In this document: positions 1 through 6,096 of the stretch, piece by piece
How positions within the stretch are numbered: position 1 is the first letter of the stretch
Layout of the letters: each line of letters opens with the position of its first letter
Assembly: GCA_947491175.1 (NCBI GenBank)
Contig: CANLIF010000019.1
Coordinates: 1 to 14,079 of the forward strand
DNA: 14,079 bases
Direction of reading: 5' to 3'
DNA from: Actinomycetota bacterium
GTDB lineage: Bacteria > Actinomycetota > Actinomycetes > S36-B12 > UBA5976
Notes under the pieces: model-generated
Told to the model about the DNA's origin: nothing
The model's input: only the letters and a program-made list of their open reading frames with translations
Database searches by the model: none
Position numbers and translations under genes: made by a program

Positions 1-2
1 TC

Positions 3-425
3 ATGCTGTTACATGAGTTGGCCCACGCGCCAAAGTACGCTCATGATGGAGACGCTGGCGCAGATTTGGTTTGCATTGAAGATGTGACTTTGGCTCCAGG
101 GGAGCGGTTGCTAGTTTCAACTGGAGTAGCGATCGCATTGCCAGCAGGATATGTCGGTCTGGTTCATCCGCGTTCAGGCTTAGCTAATAAGTATGGAATT
201 GGAATTGTTAACACGCCAGGCACAATTGACTCTGGATACCGCGGTGAGCTAAAAATCTGTCTCATTAATTTGGACCCAAAAGAAACCACAAACTTGCCTG
301 CGGGAAGTCGCATTGCTCAACTTGTTATTCAAGAGGTAACTACAGCGCAGTTCGTGCAGGTGCAAGAACTTGATGAGACGCAACGAAGTGACAACGGCTT
401 TGGTTCAACAGGTATCTCAATATGA
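3..425 (+). CDS. dut: dUTP diphosphatase (dUTPase), possibly cut at the 5' end
   Basis: Hydrolyses dUTP to dUMP and pyrophosphate, keeping uracil out of DNA and supplying dUMP for thymidylate synthesis. All five motifs of the trimeric dUTPase family are visible: AGADL (about residues 18-22), PRSGLA (56-61), GTIDSGYRGE (73-82, with the catalytic Asp and the Tyr of the uracil pocket), RIAQLVI, and the C-terminal GFGSTG loop. The last motif reads RSDNGFGSTG, where RGxGGFGSTG is usual, a mild deviation before an intact core. The protein is about 140 residues from this ATG. Actinobacterial homologues usually have some more N-terminal residues, and the reading frame is open to the window edge, so the true start may lie just upstream. 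The stop overlaps the next ATG as ATGA (422-425), indicating translational coupling. Confidence 0.95.
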   Translation: MLLHELAHAPKYAHDGDAGADLVCIEDVTLAPGERLLVSTGVAIALPAGYVGLVHPRSGLANKYGIGIVNTPGTIDSGYRGELKICLINLDPKETTNLPAGSRIAQLVIQEVTTAQFVQVQELDETQRSDNGFGSTGISI

Positions 426-1045
426 CACCTGGACCCTTGGATCTAAGTGATGATCTAGATACAAGCTCGATGCTCGATCTAGGTGCAATGTTTTTGCCTA
501 ACATCCCTGGACTTGAGGTTCATTTGGATTTAGATCCTCGCTTGGGGGTTGGAAAATCTGTTTCATTACATCTGAATATGACGATTGCTGAAGTCCAAGT
601 GTTTGCAGCAGCAGCGGACGAAGATCCTTGGGCAGAAATGCGGGATGCAATTGTGTCAGGACTACGTGAGCAAAAAGTTGATTGCAGCATCGAAATGGGT
701 CTATTCGGCACTGAGATATATGCTGTCATGCCAACTGTTGACTTAGATGGAACTGCGCATGTGCAACCTGTTCGCTTTGTTGGCGTGCGCGGATCACGTT
801 GGTTGTTGCGAGTAGTGATTAGTGGTGATGGTGCGTTATTGGGCACACCTGCAACTGCTGGCACTGAACCCACAATCGACGATGTGATTTCAAAACTGGT
901 AATTAACCGTGGTGAAGATCCATTACCACCGGGCGAAAGACTTGTGTTGCGTAGTCCCGATAGAAAGCATGGTGAACCAACGCCGTTGACTCATCCAGAT
1001 TCCAATGGCAACTTCAATTTTGGTCAATTTCACATCCAGCTCTAA
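422..1045 (+). CDS. DUF3710 family protein
   Basis: Conserved actinobacterial protein of unknown function, 207 residues. Family hallmarks seen: an N-terminal LDLGAMFLP segment (about 19-26; homologues have a DLGSL..P form), a central block with a Trp-containing amphipathic stretch (DPWAEMRDAI, about 68-77), and RFVGVRGSRWLLRVV (about 118-132), matching the family's 'G.RWfLR' signature. There is no signal peptide or membrane segment; an acidic N-terminus suggests a soluble protein. It starts in an ATGA overlap with dut, and the same dut-DUF3710 pairing occurs in M. tuberculosis (Rv2697c-Rv2696c). Its role is not established, and the neighbourhood does not settle it. Family assignment is confident; function is unknown. 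Confidence 0.85.
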   Translation: MTPGPLDLSDDLDTSSMLDLGAMFLPNIPGLEVHLDLDPRLGVGKSVSLHLNMTIAEVQVFAAAADEDPWAEMRDAIVSGLREQKVDCSIEMGLFGTEIYAVMPTVDLDGTAHVQPVRFVGVRGSRWLLRVVISGDGALLGTPATAGTEPTIDDVISKLVINRGEDPLPPGERLVLRSPDRKHGEPTPLTHPDSNGNFNFGQFHIQL

Positions 1046-1056
1046 GTGTGGATGAA

Positions 1057-1071
1057 TAACTTCCGAAGTTA
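1057..1071. promoter_or_regulatory. 15-bp dyad upstream of the DUF3159 promoter (candidate operator)
   Basis: TAACTTC-C-GAAGTTA is a perfect inverted repeat with 7-bp arms and one central base. It ends 6 bp before the proposed -10 box at 1078-1083, so it covers the -10/-35 spacer and -35 region of that promoter. It has no T tract, which argues against a terminator for the upstream gene. The cognate regulator is unknown and the operator reading is inference. Confidence 0.4.
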
Positions 1072-1077
1072 ACTCGT

Positions 1078-1083
1078 TACAGT
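1078..1083 (+). promoter_or_regulatory. -10 box of a leaderless promoter for the DUF3159 gene
   Basis: TACAGT fits the actinobacterial TAnnnT -10 form and is followed by exactly six bases (tatacc) and the GTG start at 1090. This puts the expected transcription start on the first base of the start codon. No Shine-Dalgarno sequence stands before this GTG, which agrees with leaderless initiation. No convincing -35 box is seen. Confidence 0.5.
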
Positions 1084-1089
1084 TATACC

Positions 1090-1755
1090 GTGAGCAACGC
1101 TGAGCCGAATCCAAATGATGAGGACATGGTCTCTGAAATCAAGGATGACTCTGAGCTACTTGCTTCGGCCCTTGGTGGCTGGGCTGGAGTGATTGATTCT
1201 GGTCTGCCATTCGTAGTTTTCACCATCGCATATTTGATCAGTGACAGAGATCTAGAAACCACGCTTTACGCCTCCGTTGGAACTGCGGCAATCCTGGCGA
1301 TTTTGCGTTTGGTGCGCCGACAATCTTTGCAGCAGGTCTTCTCCGGCTTAATCGGCATTGCGATCGCGGCATTTCTAGCGCAACGAACGGGTAACGCAGA
1401 CAATTTCTTTTTGCCAGGAATCATCACAAATGCGGCTTACGCCAGTATTTGTTTGATCAGCATTGCGATCCACAAGCCTTTACTTGGTTACGTGATTGAA
1501 GCCATGCGTGGACGTGACATGTCATGGGTTAGGGAGCCGCAAGCACGTCGCTTGTTCAGCACAGTCACTTGGTTATGGGCCTTGATATTTGGAGTTCGAG
1601 TGGCAATCATGTTTCCGCTTTACTTGCTCGGTCAAACCGCAGCACTTGGCACACTAAAGATTCTCTTGGGCTACCCACTTTTCGCACTGGGAATTTTTGT
1701 CACTTTCAAACTGCTTTCGAATTCCAAGAATGAGAATGGAGTTAGCAATGACTGA
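1090..1755 (+). CDS. DUF3159 family integral membrane protein
   Basis: Conserved actinobacterial membrane protein of unknown function, 221 residues. After a hydrophilic, acidic N-terminus (residues 1-25) come the family-like segments GGWAGVIDSGLPFVVF (29-44), NADNFFLPGIITNAAY (102-117), HKPLLGYV (128-135) and TWLWALIFGVRVAIMFPLYL (160-179). About six hydrophobic segments can be drawn (roughly 33-51, 58-75, 84-98, 108-127, 158-180, 185-206). The GTG start has no Shine-Dalgarno but sits six bases after a TAnnnT box. In M. tuberculosis the homologue (Rv2693c) lies in the same dut region next to the ceoB/ceoC (TrkA-type) potassium genes, which are absent here. The 3' end overlaps the methyltransferase gene by 8 bases. 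A transport or membrane-organising role is possible but not shown. Confidence 0.85.
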   Translation: MSNAEPNPNDEDMVSEIKDDSELLASALGGWAGVIDSGLPFVVFTIAYLISDRDLETTLYASVGTAAILAILRLVRRQSLQQVFSGLIGIAIAAFLAQRTGNADNFFLPGIITNAAYASICLISIAIHKPLLGYVIEAMRGRDMSWVREPQARRLFSTVTWLWALIFGVRVAIMFPLYLLGQTAALGTLKILLGYPLFALGIFVTFKLLSNSKNENGVSND

Positions 1756-2938
1756 ATCCGATGTAGTAAAAATCGGTGATGTTGTTGAATTGCTGATCGA
1801 CAAGGTAGCTAATGGCGGTTTCTGTATTGCTCGTTACAACGGCCAAGTTGTCTTTGTTCGCCATGCAATTCCAGGTGAAACCGTGCAGGCAGAGATTACC
1901 GACATTAGCAAGAAGTTTTTACGTGCCGATGTTGTCGAGGTAGTTAGAGGCAGTGAGCATCGAGTTACTGCGCCGTGCAATTATGCGGGAGCTTGCGGCG
2001 GCTGTGACTGGCAGCATGTCAGCCTGACGCATCAACGCAGCCTCAAGAGTGAAGTCGTGCGTGAACAACTTTCCCACTTGGGTGGGATCACTCACGTCAA
2101 CGGTAAGCCACTTGCTGATTTTGAAGTTATTGCATTAAGCCCGAATGAAGACGGGTTGCGCTGGCGAACTCGAAATCGATACTCCCGAATCGGCGGGGTA
2201 TCAGTTGGCATGAAAATGCCACGCTCGCACACTGTTATTGAAATTGATGATTGCCTAATCGCAGTTGAAGGTTCGGTGCAATTAGCTCAAGAGAAAATTC
2301 ACATAGGTGTTGGTGACATAAGTACTGCGCTAAGTTCTACCGGGCAGCACGTCGTGGTTGATCAGCGTGGGGGACCCTGGCTTGATGAAAAAGTTGGCGA
2401 GCGAAGCTGGCGAATTCATGCGGGTTCATTCTGGCAAGTGCATAAAGAAGCTCCCAAAGTTTTTGTCGATACCGTGCGACGCTTCGCAAACTTAAAGTCA
2501 GGGGATAAAGCACTTGATCTTTACGCAGGGGCTGGCTTATTTGCCGCAAGTATTGCCGCCGACGTGACGGAGAAGGGCGAAGTAGTTGCCGTTGAATCAG
2601 TAATCGATTCCATGCGGGACGCCCGCAGATCGTGTAGTGATCTGCCACAGATGGACTTGATCACTGCCGATGTTTCCAAGTGGATAACGCAGATTGATGA
2701 GGATTTTGATGTAGTTATTTTGGATCCGCCAAGAGCTGGGGCCGGACTCGATGTAATCACTGAGCTGGATCGAATTACCAAGCGGTCAATAATTTACGTT
2801 GCCTGCGAACCTAGCGCGTTGGGTCGAGATGCCAAGTATCTGGCGGATGCTGGTTGGTCCATGACTCAACTGGTGGGACTAGACGCCTTCCCAATGACTG
2901 GTCATGTTGAGTGCATCGCATTGTTTGAGCGGTTTTAA
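1748..2938 (+). CDS. TRAM-domain class I SAM-dependent RNA methyltransferase (TrmA/RlmD/RumA-like)
   Basis: Predicted to place a methyl group on C5 of a uridine in tRNA or rRNA using S-adenosylmethionine; the exact target cannot be read from sequence. Domains in the 396-residue product: an N-terminal TRAM RNA-binding fold (about 5-65); a cysteine cluster Cys77, Cys83, Cys86 (C-x5-C-x2-C, in ACGGCDW) with Cys169 as a likely fourth [4Fe-4S] ligand; and a Rossmann methyltransferase domain with LDLYAGAGLF (257-266) and DVVILDPPRAG (321-331). The catalytic nucleophile is Cys353 in VACEPSALGRD, and the general-base Glu388 lies in the C-terminal HVECIALFER. The ATG at 1748 is chosen because GGAG (1738-1741) lies six bases upstream. 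In-frame starts at 1697 (TTG), 1730 and 1736 are less well supported. The M. tuberculosis counterpart is Rv2689c. Confidence 0.9.
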   Translation: MTESDVVKIGDVVELLIDKVANGGFCIARYNGQVVFVRHAIPGETVQAEITDISKKFLRADVVEVVRGSEHRVTAPCNYAGACGGCDWQHVSLTHQRSLKSEVVREQLSHLGGITHVNGKPLADFEVIALSPNEDGLRWRTRNRYSRIGGVSVGMKMPRSHTVIEIDDCLIAVEGSVQLAQEKIHIGVGDISTALSSTGQHVVVDQRGGPWLDEKVGERSWRIHAGSFWQVHKEAPKVFVDTVRRFANLKSGDKALDLYAGAGLFAASIAADVTEKGEVVAVESVIDSMRDARRSCSDLPQMDLITADVSKWITQIDEDFDVVILDPPRAGAGLDVITELDRITKRSIIYVACEPSALGRDAKYLADAGWSMTQLVGLDAFPMTGHVECIALFERF

Positions 2939-2971
2939 CCACTAACTGAGTAGTTATCTTAAAAATTGGCG

Positions 2972-2977
2972 TACAAT
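2972..2977 (+). promoter_or_regulatory. -10 box of the acnA promoter
   Basis: TACAAT is one base from the TATAAT consensus. It predicts a transcription start near 2984, inside the palindrome at 2979-2996, and a leader of about 26 bases ending with the Shine-Dalgarno AGGAG. No good -35 box is seen 16-18 bases upstream, as is common for actinobacterial promoters. Confidence 0.45.
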
Positions 2978-2978
2978 C

Positions 2979-2996
2979 TATCTTGACGTCAAGATA
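2979..2996. promoter_or_regulatory. acnA operator (putative): Perfect 18-bp palindrome at the acnA transcription start (candidate operator)
   Basis: TATCTTGACGTCAAGATA equals its own reverse complement over all 18 bases. It begins right after the TACAAT -10 box and ends 13 bases before the GTG start, so a dimeric regulator bound here would block promoter clearance. Because the predicted transcript starts within it, an RNA hairpin is less likely than a DNA operator. The regulator cannot be named from this window: no regulatory gene, including an AcnR-type TetR repressor, is nearby, and the sequence does not resemble the corynebacterial AcnR site as I recall it. Confidence 0.6.
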
Positions 2997-3009
2997 CTTT
3001 AGGAGCTTC

Positions 3010-5673
3010 GTGAGTAGCCTCAATTCATTCCAGGCCCAATCTGAACTAGTAGTTGGTGGGCAGACGTTTACGATTTTTCGTCTGGATGCATTGCCTGGCA
3101 GCGATCGCCTGCCATTTACTCACAAAGTGCTGCTAGAAAACTTGCTGCGCACCGAAGACGGCGCAAATGTAACCGCTGCTCAAATTCAAACACTTGCTAA
3201 TTGGGATGCCCAGGCGCAACCAACTGATGAAATTCAGTTCACACCTGCTCGCGTAATCATGCAGGATTTCACCGGAGTGCCATGCGTTGTTGACTTGGCA
3301 ACTATGCGCGAGGCAGTTACCGCATTGGGTGGCGATCCAAATCGAATTAATCCACTTGCGCCCGCTGAATTAGTAATCGACCACTCGGTCATTGCGGATT
3401 TCTTCGGTGACTCAGATGCTGCAACTAAGAATGTTGAACTGGAATATGAGCGAAACGGTGAACGATACAAATTCTTGCGCTGGGGTCAAGATGCATTTGA
3501 TGATTTTAAAGTGGTTCCGCCCGGCACCGGAATTGTGCACCAAGTAAACATCGAGGCTTTGGCTCGGGTTGTGATGGTTCGTAATGGCATGGCGTATCCC
3601 GACAGCTGCGTTGGGACAGATTCGCACACCACCATGGTTAACGGATTGGGAGTCTTGGGTTGGGGAGTAGGTGGAATTGAAGCCGAGGCTGCGATGCTGG
3701 GTCAACCAGTTTCAATGTTGATTCCACGCGTTGTCGGATTCAAATTGTTCGGCCAAATGCAACCAGGCACTACCGCAACTGATTTAGTTTTAACGATTAC
3801 TGAAATGCTGCGTAAGCACGGAGTAGTAGGCAAGTTTGTCGAATTCTATGGCGAGGGTGTTACAGCAGTTTCGTTGGCGAACCGCGCAACAATCGGAAAC
3901 ATGAGTCCAGAGTACGGCTCAACTGCAGCCATCTTCCCGATCGATGAAGAGACTTTGAACTACATGCGATTAACCGGTCGACCAGAGTCACAACTTGAAC
4001 TCGTTGAGACATACGCGAAAGTGCAAGGACTATGGCACAACACTGAGATTGAGCCAGTGTATTCCGAATACATCGAACTTGATCTTGACGCAGTTGAACC
4101 TTCGATTGCTGGTCCTAAGCGACCACAAGATCGAGTCGAGCTTTCCAATTCAGCGAACGCATTTGAAACTGCGATTCAGACCTACACAAAAGATCGCAAT
4201 AAGACCGGTCACGTCTCGCTAAATGGAGAAAATTTCGATGTCGCTCACGGCTCAGTTGTGATTGCTGCGATTACGTCCTGCACTAATACCTCCAACCCAT
4301 CAGTGATGATGGCTGCTGGCCTATTAGCAAAAAAGGCGGTTGAAAAGGGCTTAACTCGCAAACCTTGGGTTAAAACCACTTTGGCTCCGGGCTCCCAGGT
4401 CGTAACGGATTACTACAACAAATCAGGTTTAACTCAGTATTTGGATGTACTTGGATTCAACTTGGTTGGTTATGGTTGCACAACTTGTATCGGTAATTCT
4501 GGACCGGTAGCGCCAGAAATTAGTTCGGCAATTCAGGACAATGACTTAGCGGCGGTGGCAGTTTTATCTGGTAATCGAAACTTTGAAGGCCGCATTAATC
4601 CTGACGTAAAGATGAATTACCTTGCGTCCCCACCTTTGGTGGTCGCTTATGCGATTGCTGGAACTATGGCAATTGATTTGCAAAATGATTCGTTAGGAAA
4701 TGACTTAAATGGCAATCCGGTTTATTTGCGGGATATCTGGCCGAGTACGCAGGAAATTGCTGACGTAATTGATTCATCAATTGATGCAAACATGTTCACG
4801 TCTCGTTACAAAGACGTATTCGCAGGTGATGCCCGTTGGCAGAATCTTGATACTCCAACAGGCGCAACATTTGATTGGGATGAAAAGAGCACTTATGTGC
4901 GTCGTCCACCGTATTTCGAAAACATGCCCGTAGAGCCAGTTCCAGTAACTGACGTATCGGGTGCACGTGTACTGGCGAAGTTAGGAGATTCAGTGACAAC
5001 TGATCACATTTCTCCAGCTGGTTCGATTCGTGAAGATAGCCCAGCGGGAAAATACTTGAAGGAAAATGGGGTCGCTAAAGCAGATTTTAATTCTTACGGA
5101 TCTCGTCGTGGAAACCATGAAGTAATGATCCGTGGAACTTTTGCAAACATTCGCTTACGTAATCAACTACTCGAAGATGTTGAAGGTGGGTTCACTCGAG
5201 ATTTCACAGTTGAAGGAGCGCCGCAGACTTCGATTTACGAAGCAGCCGTAAATGCAGCTGGCAATAAAATTCCAATGATCATTCTGGCTGGTAAAGAATA
5301 CGGTTCTGGCTCTTCCCGAGATTGGGCAGCTAAGGGCACGGCATTACTTGGCGTGCGAGTAGTTATTGCAGAATCCTACGAAAGAATTCACCGCTCGAAC
5401 TTGATCGGTATGGGAGTATTGCCATTGCAGTTCCCAGATGGACAGAATGCGGATTCATTAGGGCTAGTTGGAACTGAATCATTTGATGTGACCGGAATTG
5501 TTGATTTGAACTCTGGTAAAACTCCAAGCACAGTTTTAGTAACAGCAACATCGAATGATGGTTCAGTTAAGTCTTTCCAAGCTGTCGTGCGCATCGATAC
5601 TCCAGGCGAGGCTGACTATTTCCGTCATGGTGGCATTTTGCAGTACGTTTTGCGCTCACTTGCTAAAGCATGA
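3010..5673 (+). CDS. acnA: Aconitate hydratase (aconitase A, AcnA/IRP1 type)
   Basis: Interconverts citrate and isocitrate through cis-aconitate in the TCA cycle, using a [4Fe-4S] cluster in the cytoplasm. The 887-residue length is typical of the AcnA/IRP class. Visible motifs: LLENLLRTEDG near the N-terminus, GTDSHTTMVNGLGVLGWGVGG in the first catalytic domain, the three cluster ligands Cys424 (TSCTNTSNPS), Cys490 and Cys493 (GYGCTTCIGNSGP), and the swivel-domain active-site loop GSGSSRDWAAKGT. The GTG at 3010 is preferred because AGGAG (3001-3005) lies four bases upstream and the product then begins MSSLNSF like other actinobacterial aconitases. An in-frame TTG at 2983 would start inside the palindrome. 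The gene has its own promoter and operator-like palindrome, and its stop overlaps the next ATG (ATGA, 5670-5673). No acnR follows. Confidence 0.98.
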   Translation: MSSLNSFQAQSELVVGGQTFTIFRLDALPGSDRLPFTHKVLLENLLRTEDGANVTAAQIQTLANWDAQAQPTDEIQFTPARVIMQDFTGVPCVVDLATMREAVTALGGDPNRINPLAPAELVIDHSVIADFFGDSDAATKNVELEYERNGERYKFLRWGQDAFDDFKVVPPGTGIVHQVNIEALARVVMVRNGMAYPDSCVGTDSHTTMVNGLGVLGWGVGGIEAEAAMLGQPVSMLIPRVVGFKLFGQMQPGTTATDLVLTITEMLRKHGVVGKFVEFYGEGVTAVSLANRATIGNMSPEYGSTAAIFPIDEETLNYMRLTGRPESQLELVETYAKVQGLWHNTEIEPVYSEYIELDLDAVEPSIAGPKRPQDRVELSNSANAFETAIQTYTKDRNKTGHVSLNGENFDVAHGSVVIAAITSCTNTSNPSVMMAAGLLAKKAVEKGLTRKPWVKTTLAPGSQVVTDYYNKSGLTQYLDVLGFNLVGYGCTTCIGNSGPVAPEISSAIQDNDLAAVAVLSGNRNFEGRINPDVKMNYLASPPLVVAYAIAGTMAIDLQNDSLGNDLNGNPVYLRDIWPSTQEIADVIDSSIDANMFTSRYKDVFAGDARWQNLDTPTGATFDWDEKSTYVRRPPYFENMPVEPVPVTDVSGARVLAKLGDSVTTDHISPAGSIREDSPAGKYLKENGVAKADFNSYGSRRGNHEVMIRGTFANIRLRNQLLEDVEGGFTRDFTVEGAPQTSIYEAAVNAAGNKIPMIILAGKEYGSGSSRDWAAKGTALLGVRVVIAESYERIHRSNLIGMGVLPLQFPDGQNADSLGLVGTESFDVTGIVDLNSGKTPSTVLVTATSNDGSVKSFQAVVRIDTPGEADYFRHGGILQYVLRSLAKA

Positions 5674-6005
5674 GCAGTTGGCCAACAGATCTAATCCCAG
5701 CAGGTTCACCTGGCTGGGAGATCAAAGCGAGCGCTTGGTTGCTTGATCGCTGCCCATCAGAGTTTCGCACTTATGAAATCTTTCGTACCCACCCGGCTGC
5801 GCTGGGATATGTTGCAGCATTCCAACTAGAGCATCAAGTGGAAGCAATTAGAGATGCATATCGAAGTGCTAGAACCACTTCGAATTTGGCGCCTGAGGCT
5901 TTAACTGAGTTGCTTACTACTTTGGAGCACGAAGGTGCCCGGTTAGCGCTAGAACTCAATTGCGCTAACGCGGTGGTTGCTGCCTTAAATGCTATGAAAT
6001 CCTAG
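5670..6005 (+). CDS. Hypothetical protein, 111 residues, translationally coupled to acnA
   Basis: I do not recognise a named family. The product is soluble-looking, with no signal peptide or membrane segment. It has a short Pro/Gly-rich N-terminus (SWPTDLIPAGSPGWEIKASA, residues 3-22), then a WLLDRCP segment, and mostly helix-forming sequence from about residue 43 on, including an acidic/basic amphipathic stretch (about 54-66) and an Ala/Leu-rich C-terminus (about 75-110). Two cysteines (28 and 98) are not arranged as a metal site. The ATG overlaps the acnA stop as ATGA and has no clear Shine-Dalgarno of its own, so it is probably made by termination-reinitiation from acnA mRNA. Codon use resembles its neighbours and no other reading frame competes, so it is likely a real gene. 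An accessory role for aconitase is only a guess from position. Confidence 0.75.
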   Translation: MSSWPTDLIPAGSPGWEIKASAWLLDRCPSEFRTYEIFRTHPAALGYVAAFQLEHQVEAIRDAYRSARTTSNLAPEALTELLTTLEHEGARLALELNCANAVVAALNAMKS

Positions 6006-6013
6006 AATCTATT

Positions 6014-6046
6014 GGGTTTTTTGTATCCGGCATCAGGCGAAAACCC
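6014..6046. repeat. Inverted repeat between the acnA unit and dxs
   Basis: GGGTTTT (6014-6020) and AAAACCC (6040-6046) are 7-bp arms around a 19-base loop, just after the stop of the 111-residue gene. It could act as a weak stem-loop, but the loop is long, the stem is half A/T and no T tract follows, so it is not a standard intrinsic terminator. Confidence 0.25.
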
Positions 6047-6057
6047 TAAGACATCAT

Positions 6058-6063
6058 TAGACT
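6058..6063 (+). promoter_or_regulatory. Possible -10 box for dxs
   Basis: TAGACT matches TAnnnT and would start transcription near 6070, leaving a leader of about 27 bases that contains the AGGGG Shine-Dalgarno (6085-6089) of dxs. No recognisable -35 box. Read-through from the acnA unit is equally possible. Confidence 0.3.
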
Positions 6064-6096
6064 TGGGAAACTTACTAGTTGATTAGGGGCAAGACT

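Noticed and set aside
520..873. 117-codon open frame on the minus strand inside the DUF3710 gene
   Set aside because: It lies wholly inside a well-supported family member on the other strand, has no recognisable protein features and no promoter or ribosome-binding site. The same holds for long minus frames at 2337-2648, 3412-3705, 7520-7804 and 13477-13839, and for the plus frame at 8701-9012.
1697..1747. Upstream TTG start for the RNA methyltransferase
   Set aside because: It would overlap DUF3159 by 59 bases with no ribosome-binding site. The ATG at 1748 has GGAG six bases upstream.
2984..2989. TTGACG inside the palindrome as a -35 box for acnA
   Set aside because: A -10 box 17 bases downstream would fall on the start codon (around 3007-3012), and none is present.
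6014..6046. Intrinsic terminator after the acnA unit
   Set aside because: Arms pair (GGGTTTT/AAAACCC), but the loop is 19 bases and no T tract follows; listed only as an inverted repeat.
6006..6096. Thiamine (TPP) riboswitch before dxs
   Set aside because: Dxs uses ThDP, so I looked for the conserved TPP-aptamer cores. The 91 bases contain neither, and the region is short.
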